Assembly: GCA_903852325.1 (NCBI GenBank)
Contig: CAINQO010000074.1
Span: 1-59,913, forward strand
DNA length: 59,913 nt
DNA from: Candidatus Omnitrophota bacterium
Lineage (GTDB): Bacteria > Omnitrophota > Gorgyraeia > Gygaellales > Profunditerraquicolaceae
Reading direction: 5' to 3'
Shown here: in pieces, positions 48,946-58,024 of the stretch
How positions within the stretch are numbered: position 1 is the stretch's first letter
Layout of the letters: each line of letters opens with the position of its first letter
Notes under the pieces: generated by a model
Seen by the model: only the letters and a program-made list of their open reading frames with translations
What the model was told of the DNA's origin: nothing
The model's database searches: none
Translations under genes and position numbers: made by a program

Positions 48946-49776
48946 ATGAAAAAAATAATCTTAGCCGTTATATTTTTACTATATGGGGCAGCCGCGGCCC
49001 AAGCCGCCCGCTATATCAGCCTGGCTCCTTCAACTACCGAGATACTTTTCGCTTTAGGGCTGGAGGAGGAAGTCGTAGGGGTGAGCAATCAGTGCAATTA
49101 TCCTCCTGCGGTAAAAAATAAAACCAGGATCGGTAATTTCAGCAGCCCTAACGCTGAGACAATCACCTCCTTGAATCCGGATCATATCTTTGCTACCGGC
49201 CTTGAGCAGGCCCCGGCAATCTCTCAACTAAGGCAGCTTAATTTCAATGTTTATGTGGCTGACCCGGTAAACCTGGAAGGATTGTTTAAGACCATCCGGG
49301 ATATAGGCGGAATCACCCATCGGGAAAAGGAGGCGACGCTTTTGATCGCCGAAATGGAAATCAGGGTCCAGGCGGTAATCGCCAAAACAAAACTTATCCC
49401 TGTCGAAAAAAGGCAAAGAGTCTTTCTTGAAATTTGGCATGAGCCGTTGATGACTGCGGCCAAAGGTTCTTTTGTCGATGAACTGATCAGCCTGGCCGGA
49501 GGAATCAACATTGCCCACGAGCTTATTCGCCCGTACTGCAACTTTAGCAGCGAAAAAGTGATCAGCCTTAATCCGCAGTGCATCATTCTGACTTATATGG
49601 ATAAGGAGCCGCCGTTAAAACTGGTTAAACAGCGTTTTGGCTGGGATAAAATCGATGCGGTGAGAAACGGCCGGGTTTTTAACGATATTAATCCGGATAT
49701 TTTATTGAGACCGGGCCCGCGGATCACCCAGGGTTTAGAAGAGATTTATAAAAGGTTATATCCGGGAGAGAAATAA
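48946..49776 (+). CDS. btuF: Cobalamin ABC transporter substrate-binding protein (BtuF-like)
   Basis: Signal peptide; ISLAPSTTEILFALGLEEEVVGVSNQCNYP; periplasmic-binding fold; downstream of a cobalamin riboswitch. Confidence 0.9.
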   Translation: MKKIILAVIFLLYGAAAAQAARYISLAPSTTEILFALGLEEEVVGVSNQCNYPPAVKNKTRIGNFSSPNAETITSLNPDHIFATGLEQAPAISQLRQLNFNVYVADPVNLEGLFKTIRDIGGITHREKEATLLIAEMEIRVQAVIAKTKLIPVEKRQRVFLEIWHEPLMTAAKGSFVDELISLAGGINIAHELIRPYCNFSSEKVISLNPQCIILTYMDKEPPLKLVKQRFGWDKIDAVRNGRVFNDINPDILLRPGPRITQGLEEIYKRLYPGEK

Positions 49777-49779
49777 TTT

Positions 49780-50736
49780 ATGCGCCTAAAAAGGAAACTT
49801 ATAATTTTGTTTTTGTTCCTGGGTTTGGCAATTGTTTTTGGCTTGATCAAGGGTGCGGTAAACATACCCTTGGGTGATCTCTTGCTTAAGAATAACCGGC
49901 TGGTTTTTGATTTACGCTTAATGCGCGTTATCGCGGCGATCCTTGCCGGCAGCGGCCTGGCGGTAGCCGGGATCGCCCTGCAGGCGATATTAAGGAATCC
50001 GCTGGCAGAGCCTTATTTACTGGGAACTTCCAGCGGTGCCGGCCTGGCGGCGGTAAGCGCGGTGATTATCGGTGTTTCCAGGATTTATCTCCCTCTGGCT
50101 GCATTTTTAGGCGCAGTCCTCAGTATTGTTATCGTTTATAATTTGGCCAGTGACCGGGGGCAGGTTGCGGATAAATCATTGATTTTATCGGGAGTAATTA
50201 TTTCCATCGCGTTTTCTTCGTTGATCGTATTTTTAGTCTCTTTATTCGGAAACGAAGCGATGCATGAAATGAATTGGTGGCTGTGGGGCAGCCTGCAGGT
50301 TTACGACACCAAACTTTTGCTTCTGGTCGCTTTTCCGGTCATCCTGGGGATAGGCATAATTTATCTTTTTGCCCAGGACCTTAACGCGATCAGCCTGGGA
50401 GAGGAGGAGGCAAAGCATCTGGGGATCGATACGCAGAATATCAAAAAGATCGTTGTGCTTATTTCCGCCTTAATTTCCGGCAGCTTGATCTGCATTTGCG
50501 GGATCATTGGGTTCGTCGGGCTGATCGTGCCGCATATGATGCGTCTGGTCTCCGGGCCTAACCATAAAACCTTGATCCCGTTGACCTGCCTGGCCGCCGC
50601 GGTTTTTATGATCCTGTGCGATCTTTTGTCGCGGACGCTTTTTGCTCCGGTAGAAATCCCGATCGGAGTGATCACCGCGATTATCGGTGCCCCGGTATTT
50701 ATTCTGCTTTTGAAAAAAGCAAAAAGGATTTCATGA
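49780..50736 (+). CDS. btuC: FecCD-family ABC permease (BtuC-like)
   Basis: RLMRVIAAILAGSGLAVAGIALQAILRNPLAEPYLLGTSSGAGL; CGIIGFVGLIVPHMMRLVSGPNHK. Confidence 0.92.
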   Translation: MRLKRKLIILFLFLGLAIVFGLIKGAVNIPLGDLLLKNNRLVFDLRLMRVIAAILAGSGLAVAGIALQAILRNPLAEPYLLGTSSGAGLAAVSAVIIGVSRIYLPLAAFLGAVLSIVIVYNLASDRGQVADKSLILSGVIISIAFSSLIVFLVSLFGNEAMHEMNWWLWGSLQVYDTKLLLLVAFPVILGIGIIYLFAQDLNAISLGEEEAKHLGIDTQNIKKIVVLISALISGSLICICGIIGFVGLIVPHMMRLVSGPNHKTLIPLTCLAAAVFMILCDLLSRTLFAPVEIPIGVITAIIGAPVFILLLKKAKRIS

Positions 50737-51524
50737 GCGCTTTATTAAAGATCGATAATTTAAGCGGCGGATATTACAAAGAAGATATTATCCGGGGTTT
50801 ATCCCTGGATATAAATCCCGGTGATTTTTTAGGGATCATCGGGCCAAACGGATGCGGCAAGACCACGCTGTTGCGCCTGATAACCCGGGTACTTAATTTG
50901 CGGCAGGGAGATATTTTCTACAAAGGCCGGAACATCGCGCAAATGGAGCTGAAGGAATTCTGCCGGTCGGTGGCTTTTGTTTCCCAGGATATTGCCACCG
51001 GTTTTTCCTTTACGGTGATGGAACTGGTTTTAATGGGCCGGATACCGCATTTGAGGAGGCTGCAATTCGAGACTAAGAAAGATATCGAAATCGCCCGGGA
51101 AAAAATGGTTTTAACCGATATCCTGCAATTAAGGGATAAACGTATCGACGAGCTAAGCGCCGGTGAAAGGCAAAGGGTGGTGATTGCCCGGGCGCTGGCT
51201 CAGGAACCTGAACTTTTACTTTTGGATGAACCGACCGCGCATCTGGATATCGGCCATCAGGTGCAGGTTTTGGATTTATTGAAAAAGCTTAACCGTTCTG
51301 GCAGCTTGACGATCGCCATGATCCTGCATGACCTGAACCTGGCCAGTGCCTATTCTAATCGCATTGCTTTATTGGACCAGGGGAAGATCTTTAAAGAAGG
51401 CAGCCCGGAAGAAGTTTTGACTTACCAGAACATTGAGCGGGTGTATAAAACCATTGTTTTGGTCAACAATAACCCGGTGACCGGTAAACCGAACGTGGTC
51501 CTGGTCCCGGAGGATAAACGATGA
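50733..51524 (+). CDS. btuD: ABC transporter ATP-binding protein (BtuD/FecE-like)
   Basis: IIGPNGCGKTTLLRLI, ELSAGERQRVVIARALAQEPELLLLDEPTAHLD; start at ATG overlapping btuC stop. Confidence 0.92.
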   Translation: MSALLKIDNLSGGYYKEDIIRGLSLDINPGDFLGIIGPNGCGKTTLLRLITRVLNLRQGDIFYKGRNIAQMELKEFCRSVAFVSQDIATGFSFTVMELVLMGRIPHLRRLQFETKKDIEIAREKMVLTDILQLRDKRIDELSAGERQRVVIARALAQEPELLLLDEPTAHLDIGHQVQVLDLLKKLNRSGSLTIAMILHDLNLASAYSNRIALLDQGKIFKEGSPEEVLTYQNIERVYKTIVLVNNNPVTGKPNVVLVPEDKR

Positions 51525-52120
51525 CCACCCGTTTGATTTTTATCCGCCACGGAATTACCGAATGGAATAAGCAGCGCCGCTACTGCGGCCGCAAGGATGT
51601 GCCTTTAAGCCGTCAGGGTAAAATCCAGGTTTTAAAACTACGCCCCGGTTTTAAGCATGCCGAAATTGACGGAATTTATTGCAGCGACCGTAAGCGGGCC
51701 CTGGCCACCCGGGCCTTAATTTTCGGCAAAAGGGATTTCACTAAAGTAAAGCAGTTAAGGGAGATTGATTTCGGGGTATTGGAAGGCCTGCGGCATGAAC
51801 AGATCCTGAAAAAATATCCGCAAGCCTATAAAAAATGGCTGCGCGACCCTTTTCGGGCAAACATCCCCAGGGCTGAAACCATGGCGGATTTTAAAAAGAG
51901 GATCACCGGCGCGGTCAGAAGAATAGTCGGGCTCAATCCGGGAAAAACCATTGCCATTGTCTGCCATGGTGGAGTGATCGGAATATTTGTCAGCAGCATC
52001 TTAAAGAGCAGGCGTTTCTGGAAGTATGTGCCGTCCCCGGCAAGTGTAACTCTGGTCAGATATGGCGGAAATAAATACAGTTTGGATAAGTTTAACCTTA
52101 AAAGAATGCCGAAATTATGA
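51521..52120 (+). CDS. Histidine phosphatase family (alpha-ribazole phosphatase, CobC-like)
   Basis: RLIFIRHGITEWNKQRRYCGRKDVPLSRQG; IAIVCHGGVIG; located in cobalamin locus. Confidence 0.82.
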   Translation: MTTRLIFIRHGITEWNKQRRYCGRKDVPLSRQGKIQVLKLRPGFKHAEIDGIYCSDRKRALATRALIFGKRDFTKVKQLREIDFGVLEGLRHEQILKKYPQAYKKWLRDPFRANIPRAETMADFKKRITGAVRRIVGLNPGKTIAIVCHGGVIGIFVSSILKSRRFWKYVPSPASVTLVRYGGNKYSLDKFNLKRMPKL

Positions 52121-52154
52121 TAGGGATAAGATTTATTTTAGGAAGGGCCCGGAG

Positions 52155-53732
52155 ATGAGAGCGAAAACTTTACAGGTTTGCGGCACGGGTTCCGGAGTAG
52201 GGAAAAGCGTGATCGTTTCTGCCCTGTGCAGGATATTTTTACAGGAAGGTTATCGGGTCGCGCCTTTTAAAGCCCAGAATATGGCGCTAAATTCCTTTGT
52301 CACTCGGGAGCGGGGGGAGATCGGCCGGGCGCAAGCTGCGCAAGCCCAGGCCTGCCGCGTAGAGCCGAGTGTAGAGATGAATCCGGTTTTGATCAAACCG
52401 ACCAGTGACGTAGGCGCCCAGGTCATTGTTTTGGGCAAGCCTATCGGGAGCATGAACGCTTTGCGTTACACAAAATATAAGCTCAGTCTCCTGGAGGTGG
52501 TGAGAAAATCTTTTCGCAGATTAGCCGGTAATTATGAAGTGGTCGTGATCGAGGGCGCCGGCAGCCCGGCCGAGATAAATTTAAAATCTCATGATATTGT
52601 TAATCTGAAAATGGCTATTTACGCCCGGGCCCCGGTAATCCTGATAGGGGATATCGATAAGGGAGGGTTCTTTGCCTGCATTGTCGGGACACTGGCTTTG
52701 TTGACCCCCAAAGAACGCAAGATGATTAAAGGCATAATCGTCAATAAATTCCGCGGTGATATTACTTTGCTTAAACCCGGATTGGACTGGCTGGAAAAAC
52801 GCACCGGGATAAAAGTATTGGGGGTGATCCCTTATTTTCGGGATATAAAAATACCGGAAGAGGACGCGGTGCCTCTGGATAACCTCAAAGAGCATTCATC
52901 CGGCCGCCGCAGGATGCTTAATGTCGCCGTAGTTTATCTTCCGCATATCTCCAATTTTACGGATTTCGATGCTTTGGAAAAAGAACCTGACGTGCGCCTG
53001 CGTTACGTCAAAAGCCCGGAAGAGCTGAATAACTCCGATTTGATCATTATTCCGGGGACCAAAAACACGATTGGGGACCTGGAGTATTTAAAGCGGTCAG
53101 GATTCACCGACAAGATATCGAATCTGATTAATCCTGGTAAACACATAAGCCTGGTCGGTATTTGCGGCGGTTATCAGATGCTGGGCAGCCGGATCAATGA
53201 CCCGCATGGTTTAGAGTCCGCTCGTAAGCAGGTCCGGGGGATGGATATTCTGCCGGTAGTAACCAGTTTAAAAGCGGATAAAATACTGGCGCAGGTAGAG
53301 GCCGAAGAAATTACTTCCGGATTAAAAATTTGCGGATATGAGATTCATCACGGGCAAACCAGGTTTACCGGAAGGTGCGGACGCCTGTTTAAAGTTTCTT
53401 CTTGCAACGGGGAAAAAATAAAATATGCCGAAGGGGCGGTAAGCGGGGATGGCCGCATCCTGGGTACTTACATTCATGGAATATTCGATGCCGGTCCTTT
53501 CCGGAGGGAATTTTTAAACCGTCTAAGAAAAACCAAAGGCTGGCCTGCTCTGGCGGTGAAAGAAAATTTTAACCCGGATAAGGAGTTTGATAAGCTGGCC
53601 CAGCTGGTGAAAGAAAATATCGATATGGGCGCATTGCGCAGCATTCTTATAAAAGGATGGGAGTATGATAAACAGAAGAAAGGAGGCGGCAGGTTATATT
53701 CGTTTAGGTCAAGCAGCGAGGAGAGTTTATAA
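52155..53732 (+). CDS. cobQ: Cobyric acid synthase
   Basis: LQVCGTGSGVGKSVIVSALCRIF, APFKAQNMALNSFVT, VEGAGSPAEINL-like VIEGAGSPAEINLK, VGICGGYQMLG; start moved to ATG at 52155. Confidence 0.93.
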   Translation: MRAKTLQVCGTGSGVGKSVIVSALCRIFLQEGYRVAPFKAQNMALNSFVTRERGEIGRAQAAQAQACRVEPSVEMNPVLIKPTSDVGAQVIVLGKPIGSMNALRYTKYKLSLLEVVRKSFRRLAGNYEVVVIEGAGSPAEINLKSHDIVNLKMAIYARAPVILIGDIDKGGFFACIVGTLALLTPKERKMIKGIIVNKFRGDITLLKPGLDWLEKRTGIKVLGVIPYFRDIKIPEEDAVPLDNLKEHSSGRRRMLNVAVVYLPHISNFTDFDALEKEPDVRLRYVKSPEELNNSDLIIIPGTKNTIGDLEYLKRSGFTDKISNLINPGKHISLVGICGGYQMLGSRINDPHGLESARKQVRGMDILPVVTSLKADKILAQVEAEEITSGLKICGYEIHHGQTRFTGRCGRLFKVSSCNGEKIKYAEGAVSGDGRILGTYIHGIFDAGPFRREFLNRLRKTKGWPALAVKENFNPDKEFDKLAQLVKENIDMGALRSILIKGWEYDKQKKGGGRLYSFRSSSEESL

Positions 53733-53754
53733 AATAATATTCGGATTAAAATAG

Positions 53755-53855
53755 AGAAGAAGCCAGATAGGCGGAGGAAGACCTGGTGCGATTCCAGGCA
53801 CTGTCGCGCAACGGTAATTCCTGAAAATGAGGAAGAGTCCGGTCGACCGTCTATA
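53755..53855 (+). ncRNA. Cobalamin riboswitch 2 (upstream of btuB)
   Basis: GGAAGACCTGGTGCGATTCCAGGCACTGTCGCGCAACGGTAA followed by B12-box-like GAGTCCGGTCGACCGTCT. Confidence 0.85.
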
Positions 53856-53892
53856 ATAGGCAAGTACTCTCGCAGGAAGAGAAAGGGAGAAA

Positions 53893-55764
53893 ATGAAGAT
53901 TAAAAAATTTTTGTTTTTTATGGTGTTAGGTTTAGTGGTTTATTTAAAAGCGCAGGCGGCGGATGTGGATTTGGAAAAGATCGTGGTTACCCCGTATAAA
54001 AGCGGGGTCAGTTCAAGTTTAAGTCCGGCTTCCTGCGATGTAATCCAGGCAGATGCAGCCAGCGGGGAAGGTAAAATCAGCGTTACCGACGCGATTAAAA
54101 ATATCACCGGTTTGCATTATACTGTTTCCGGAGGGGTAGCCGGAGAAACCGCAATATTTATCCGGGGCGCCGGTTCGCAGGAAACGCAGGTACTTCTGGA
54201 AGGCATAAAATTATATGACCCGATAGTTACTTCGGGATATTTTTACGGATATAATTACATGTCTTTGGATAACCTGGAAAAAATAGAAGTGTTGAAAGGT
54301 CCGTACAGCTCTTTATATGGTTCAGGGGGGATCGGCGGCACGATTAGTTTGATCACTGAAAAGGGGAGGGGCAAACCGCAATTCTCTTACCTTCAGGAAG
54401 CGGGTAGCTATGGGACTTACCGCGAAAAAATATCCCTGATCGGGTCTTTGGATAAACTTGCCTACACTTTTTCTTTGTCCAGGGTGGACATAAATTCATT
54501 TTATTCTACGCGGTACAAAAATGGAAATCATGAGAGGGACCCTTATCATGACATTAATCCCTCTTTTAGGCTGGATTATGATTTTACCGATACCATTAGC
54601 GCTACGCTGTTGAACAATTTTACGTATGCTAAATATGAATATGACGGCAGCGCATACACCCCTCCCTATGGGCCAGCGGATGATGATGACAACCGGGCGA
54701 ATTTTTATCAGAATGTCGGTGGTTTCATCATAAACCACAGGCTTTCTGATAAATTTTCCCACAAATTTACTTTTGGCTATACGCGTACTGACCGGAACAG
54801 CTGGGAAGATATCAATACTGACAGTTGGTATATGGGTAAAACATATCAGCTGAAATGGGAGGGTAAATACGATATCTGTGACTGGGACGGGTTGATTTTC
54901 GGTTTTGATCATTTAAAAGAAATCGGCGAGTCCTGGTATAAGGGGATCTACGGGATTTCTGTTACTCCGAAAATCGATGCCGCAACCAGGGGCTATTATT
55001 TACAAAATACATTTACTCCGATGAAGAACATGTTCCTCGCCGCTTCTTACCGGCTGGAAGACCACTCGGCTTTTAAATACCACAATACCTACAGTATTTC
55101 AGGAAGTTATATTTTTGAAAAAACAAATACCAAGTTAAAAAGTTCGTATGGAACCGGGTTTAAAGCGCCTTCTCTGTATCAATTATATTCGACGGAAGAC
55201 TATGGATTCGGCCCGATCGGGAACCAGGGTTTGAAGCCGGAAGAATCAAAAAGTTATGAAATAGGCGTTGAACAGGGGTTATTTGAATCCTGGAAACTTG
55301 GCCTAACTTATTTTAACACCCGGCTTTCGAATTTAATCGATTTCAACAACACTTATGTGAATATCGGCAAGGCTAGAATATCCGGAGCAGAGAGTTTTAT
55401 CAATTATGATTTTGATGCGCATACCGGAATAAAGTTATCGTACACATATATGGATGCCAGAAATCAGGATACCAAGGCCAGGCTAATTAGAAGGCCGGAC
55501 AATAAGCTTACCTGCCAGGCGAATATCATGTTTTTTGATAAGCTTAAGATTTCCCCGGAAATATCCTATGTCGGTAACCGTGTTGATACTTCCAAAAAAT
55601 TGAAAGCTTATGTTTTAGCTAATTTATCCGCAAACTATAAAGTAAACAGCAATTTAGAATTCTTCGGCAGAGTTGAAAATATGCTGGATTATGATTATCA
55701 GCTCATATCCGGATATGAAACACCAAAGCTATCTTTTTATGGCGGGATAAAATTATCTTTTTAA
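53893..55764 (+). CDS. btuB: TonB-dependent outer-membrane receptor, BtuB-like
   Basis: TonB box-like region, plug ISVTDAIKNITGLHYTVSGGVAGETAIFIRGAGSQETQVLLEGIKL; C-terminal beta strand ending LSF; cobalamin riboswitch upstream. Confidence 0.9.
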   Translation: MKIKKFLFFMVLGLVVYLKAQAADVDLEKIVVTPYKSGVSSSLSPASCDVIQADAASGEGKISVTDAIKNITGLHYTVSGGVAGETAIFIRGAGSQETQVLLEGIKLYDPIVTSGYFYGYNYMSLDNLEKIEVLKGPYSSLYGSGGIGGTISLITEKGRGKPQFSYLQEAGSYGTYREKISLIGSLDKLAYTFSLSRVDINSFYSTRYKNGNHERDPYHDINPSFRLDYDFTDTISATLLNNFTYAKYEYDGSAYTPPYGPADDDDNRANFYQNVGGFIINHRLSDKFSHKFTFGYTRTDRNSWEDINTDSWYMGKTYQLKWEGKYDICDWDGLIFGFDHLKEIGESWYKGIYGISVTPKIDAATRGYYLQNTFTPMKNMFLAASYRLEDHSAFKYHNTYSISGSYIFEKTNTKLKSSYGTGFKAPSLYQLYSTEDYGFGPIGNQGLKPEESKSYEIGVEQGLFESWKLGLTYFNTRLSNLIDFNNTYVNIGKARISGAESFINYDFDAHTGIKLSYTYMDARNQDTKARLIRRPDNKLTCQANIMFFDKLKISPEISYVGNRVDTSKKLKAYVLANLSANYKVNSNLEFFGRVENMLDYDYQLISGYETPKLSFYGGIKLSF

Positions 55765-55779
55765 TATTAGGAGCCAGGC

Positions 55780-55974
55780 ATGCCAGAATACATTTGTCCG
55801 CATTGCCGCAAGCCAATTTACGATGATGACGCCCTGCTGTGCCTGTATTGCGGGGAAAGCCTGAACCGGCCGGCAGGTTTTATGGGGAATTTAAAATATC
55901 CCCGGCCTAAGATCATTATCATCATTCTGGTGGTGGTGCTGCTTGCCGCTTTCATTATCCTGATGTCCCGGTAG
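55780..55974 (+). CDS. Small zinc-ribbon protein with C-terminal transmembrane helix
   Basis: CPHCRKPIYDDDALLCLYCGESL then hydrophobic IIIIILVVVLLAAFIILM. Confidence 0.8.
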   Translation: MPEYICPHCRKPIYDDDALLCLYCGESLNRPAGFMGNLKYPRPKIIIIILVVVLLAAFIILMSR

Positions 55975-56018
55975 CTCCGGTCTCTTGCCAGACCGGCTGC
56001 GGCATGCTAAAATAAATC

Positions 56019-56726
56019 ATGCAAGCCAATCGACTTTTAAAGTTTACTTTTACGGTTTCTCTTCTTGTCCACGGGGCGATCCTTTTGCCCAGGCCGAACT
56101 TTAACCCTTTTACCCCGGCTCCCAAGGTCCAGGAAATCTCCGTACGCTATATCAAGGAAACCCCCCAGACCCGCCTCCTGGCAAAAAGCGCCGCTGCGGG
56201 GGGGCAAAAGCTTCTTCCGGTCAGCGAACCTTTCTTAAAACTCGATTCCGCAGTTGTCTCCGGTGCTAAGCGCCCGCCCGCTTACATTGACCAGCAGGAG
56301 GGCGGGCCAAAGGCGGTCCCTAACAGCCAGAACCCCCGGCCCGCGGGGTTCTCCCGGCCGGCTTTCGCCAATTCCGAAGTAATGGCGATAAAAAGGAAGA
56401 TCACCCTTCCGGCGATCGAGATGGCCAAGATCGATAATCCCAGCTATATCAGTTATTACCAGATCGTCAGGGAAAAGATCCGGCGCAATGCTTATCAGAA
56501 TTACACGCATAATGAGACCGGGGATGTTTATGTTTCTTTTATTATTTCCAACGACGGCTACATCAAGGAAGTGAAGATAATCGAAGAAAAAACTACGGTC
56601 AACGATTACCTGAAACATGTTGCCTTAAGAAGCATCCGGGACGCTTCGCCTTTCCCCAATTTCCCCAAAGAACTGGATTATCCCCAGCTATCCTTCAATA
56701 TTATTATTTCCTTCGAAATAGAGTGA
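56019..56726 (+). CDS. TonB family protein (C-terminal TonB domain)
   Basis: N-terminal hydrophobic anchor; YYQIVREKIRRNAYQNYTHNETGDVYVSFIISNDGYIKEVKIIEE...LRSIRDASPFPNFPKEL. Confidence 0.82.
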   Translation: MQANRLLKFTFTVSLLVHGAILLPRPNFNPFTPAPKVQEISVRYIKETPQTRLLAKSAAAGGQKLLPVSEPFLKLDSAVVSGAKRPPAYIDQQEGGPKAVPNSQNPRPAGFSRPAFANSEVMAIKRKITLPAIEMAKIDNPSYISYYQIVREKIRRNAYQNYTHNETGDVYVSFIISNDGYIKEVKIIEEKTTVNDYLKHVALRSIRDASPFPNFPKELDYPQLSFNIIISFEIE

Positions 56727-56727
56727 T

Positions 56728-56850
56728 GCTAGTAGTGGGGATTAGGTAAGGTAGTGGGTTAAGTAGTGAGGGCGGGTAGTGAGTGGCACCCACTACTAAT
56801 CCACACTCCCTAACGCACTCCTTTACCCAACCCTCACTACTCACCCTAGC
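56728..56850 (+). repeat. Long imperfect inverted repeat, about 55-nt arms
   Basis: Left arm GCTAGTAGTGGGGATTAGGTAAGGTAGTGGGTTAAGTAGTGAGGG... is similar to the reverse complement of the right arm, GCTAGGGTGAGTAGTGAGGGTTGGGTAAAGGAGTG.... Confidence 0.75.
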
Positions 56851-56870
56851 GATATAACTCCCTCAAATCA

Positions 56871-56899
56871 TTGACACTTTTAGCAAAGAATGGTATATT
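56871..56899 (+). promoter_or_regulatory. Sigma70-type promoter for rpsU
   Basis: TTGACA, 17-nt spacer, TATATT. Confidence 0.8.
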
Positions 56900-56936
56900 A
56901 TCTGTCTAAAATCTAACAGGAAAGGAGATGATTATA

Positions 56937-57101
56937 TTGACACAGGTAGAGGTTAAAAAAGACGAATCTTTTGAATCTGCTTTGCGCCGTTTCAAGAAAA
57001 AAATCGAGCAGGAAGGGATCTTGCGTGAAGTGCGCGACCGTAAACATTACGAGAAGCCCAGTGAACGTAAGAGAAAGAAAGCTAAAAGCACCAGAAAATA
57101 A
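56937..57101 (+). CDS. rpsU: 30S ribosomal protein S21
   Basis: My translation: (TTG)[53 protein letters not shown]; below ORF-track cutoff. An in-frame ATG at 56928 abuts the SD, so TTG is preferred. Confidence 0.9.
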   Translation: MTQVEVKKDESFESALRRFKKKIEQEGILREVRDRKHYEKPSERKRKKAKSTRK

Positions 57102-57103
57102 GC

Positions 57104-58024
57104 ATGAGTTTAGCGATTTCAACCTCCTGGAATGCGCACCGTTCGCAGAACGCTGCGGAACTGCTCTTTGAAATAAAAGCGCTGGGGTTTACGGACGTGG
57201 AATTAAGCTTTAACCTGGAGGCGGAGTTTGTGGAAGCGCTTGGCCGGGAAAGCGCCGGCCAGGGTATCCGTATCTTGAGTGTACACAATTACTGTCCGAT
57301 CCCTCCGGGTTTGACCCGCCGGGAAGCTTTACCGGACTGTTATTCTCTGGCTTCATTGAAGGAAGAGGAGCGCCGGTTAGCCGTTAAATATACAAAGAAT
57401 ACGATCTCCACCGCATCCGGCCTGGGCGCCCGGGCGGTGGTTTTGCATTGCGGGAGGGTGCAGATCCCCGATGCTACCCGCCGGCTGATCGAGCTTTATG
57501 ACCGGGGAAGGAGCGGCCAGCCGGGTTTTATCAAGATAAAAGACAAAATGTTGCGCCAAAGGGATACCCGCTCCGCGGCTTTCCTTGATCAGGTGATCAA
57601 AAGCCTGGATGAATTAAATACCTACGCTAAAACAAAAAATATTTTTTTGGGGGTCGAAACCCGCTTTTATTATTGCGAGATCCCCTCTCTTTCCGAAATC
57701 GGCATAATTCTTGATAAATTTTCTCATTCACAAATTTACTATTGGCACGATACCGGACACGCGCAGTTAATGGAAAATCTCGGTTTGGCCAAGCACAAAG
57801 ATTTCCTGGACCTTTACGGCCACCGCCTGCTCGGGGTGCATTTACATGATATCCGGGGTTGCCGGGACCATTTGGCGCCGGGTACCGGAACAATGGATTT
57901 CGGGTTACTTAAGCCTTATTTAACAAAAGATACCCTGTTGACCGTGGAAGCGCATGACCCGGCTACCGCAGAAGAGGTTGGCAAGAGCCGGGAGCTTATC
58001 CGAAAAATTTATGGCATCGATTAA
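57104..58024 (+). CDS. Sugar phosphate isomerase/epimerase-like TIM barrel (AP endonuclease 2 superfamily)
   Basis: GFTDVELSFNLEAEF, ILSVHNYCPIP, AVVLHCGRV, YYWHDTGHAQLMENLG, GVHLHDIRGCRDHLAPGTG. Confidence 0.85.
   Translation: MSLAISTSWNAHRSQNAAELLFEIKALGFTDVELSFNLEAEFVEALGRESAGQGIRILSVHNYCPIPPGLTRREALPDCYSLASLKEEERRLAVKYTKNTISTASGLGARAVVLHCGRVQIPDATRRLIELYDRGRSGQPGFIKIKDKMLRQRDTRSAAFLDQVIKSLDELNTYAKTKNIFLGVETRFYYCEIPSLSEIGIILDKFSHSQIYYWHDTGHAQLMENLGLAKHKDFLDLYGHRLLGVHLHDIRGCRDHLAPGTGTMDFGLLKPYLTKDTLLTVEAHDPATAEEVGKSRELIRKIYGID

Noticed and set aside
50616-50732. N-terminal extension of the btuD ORF
   Set aside because: Overlaps btuC in another frame; the ATG at 50733 gives a standard ABC ATPase start.
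55977-55996. CCGGTCT-cttgcc-AGACCGG hairpin after the zinc-ribbon gene
   Set aside because: 7-bp stem without T tract, short and explainable by chance or as a weak terminator; not worth a separate finding.
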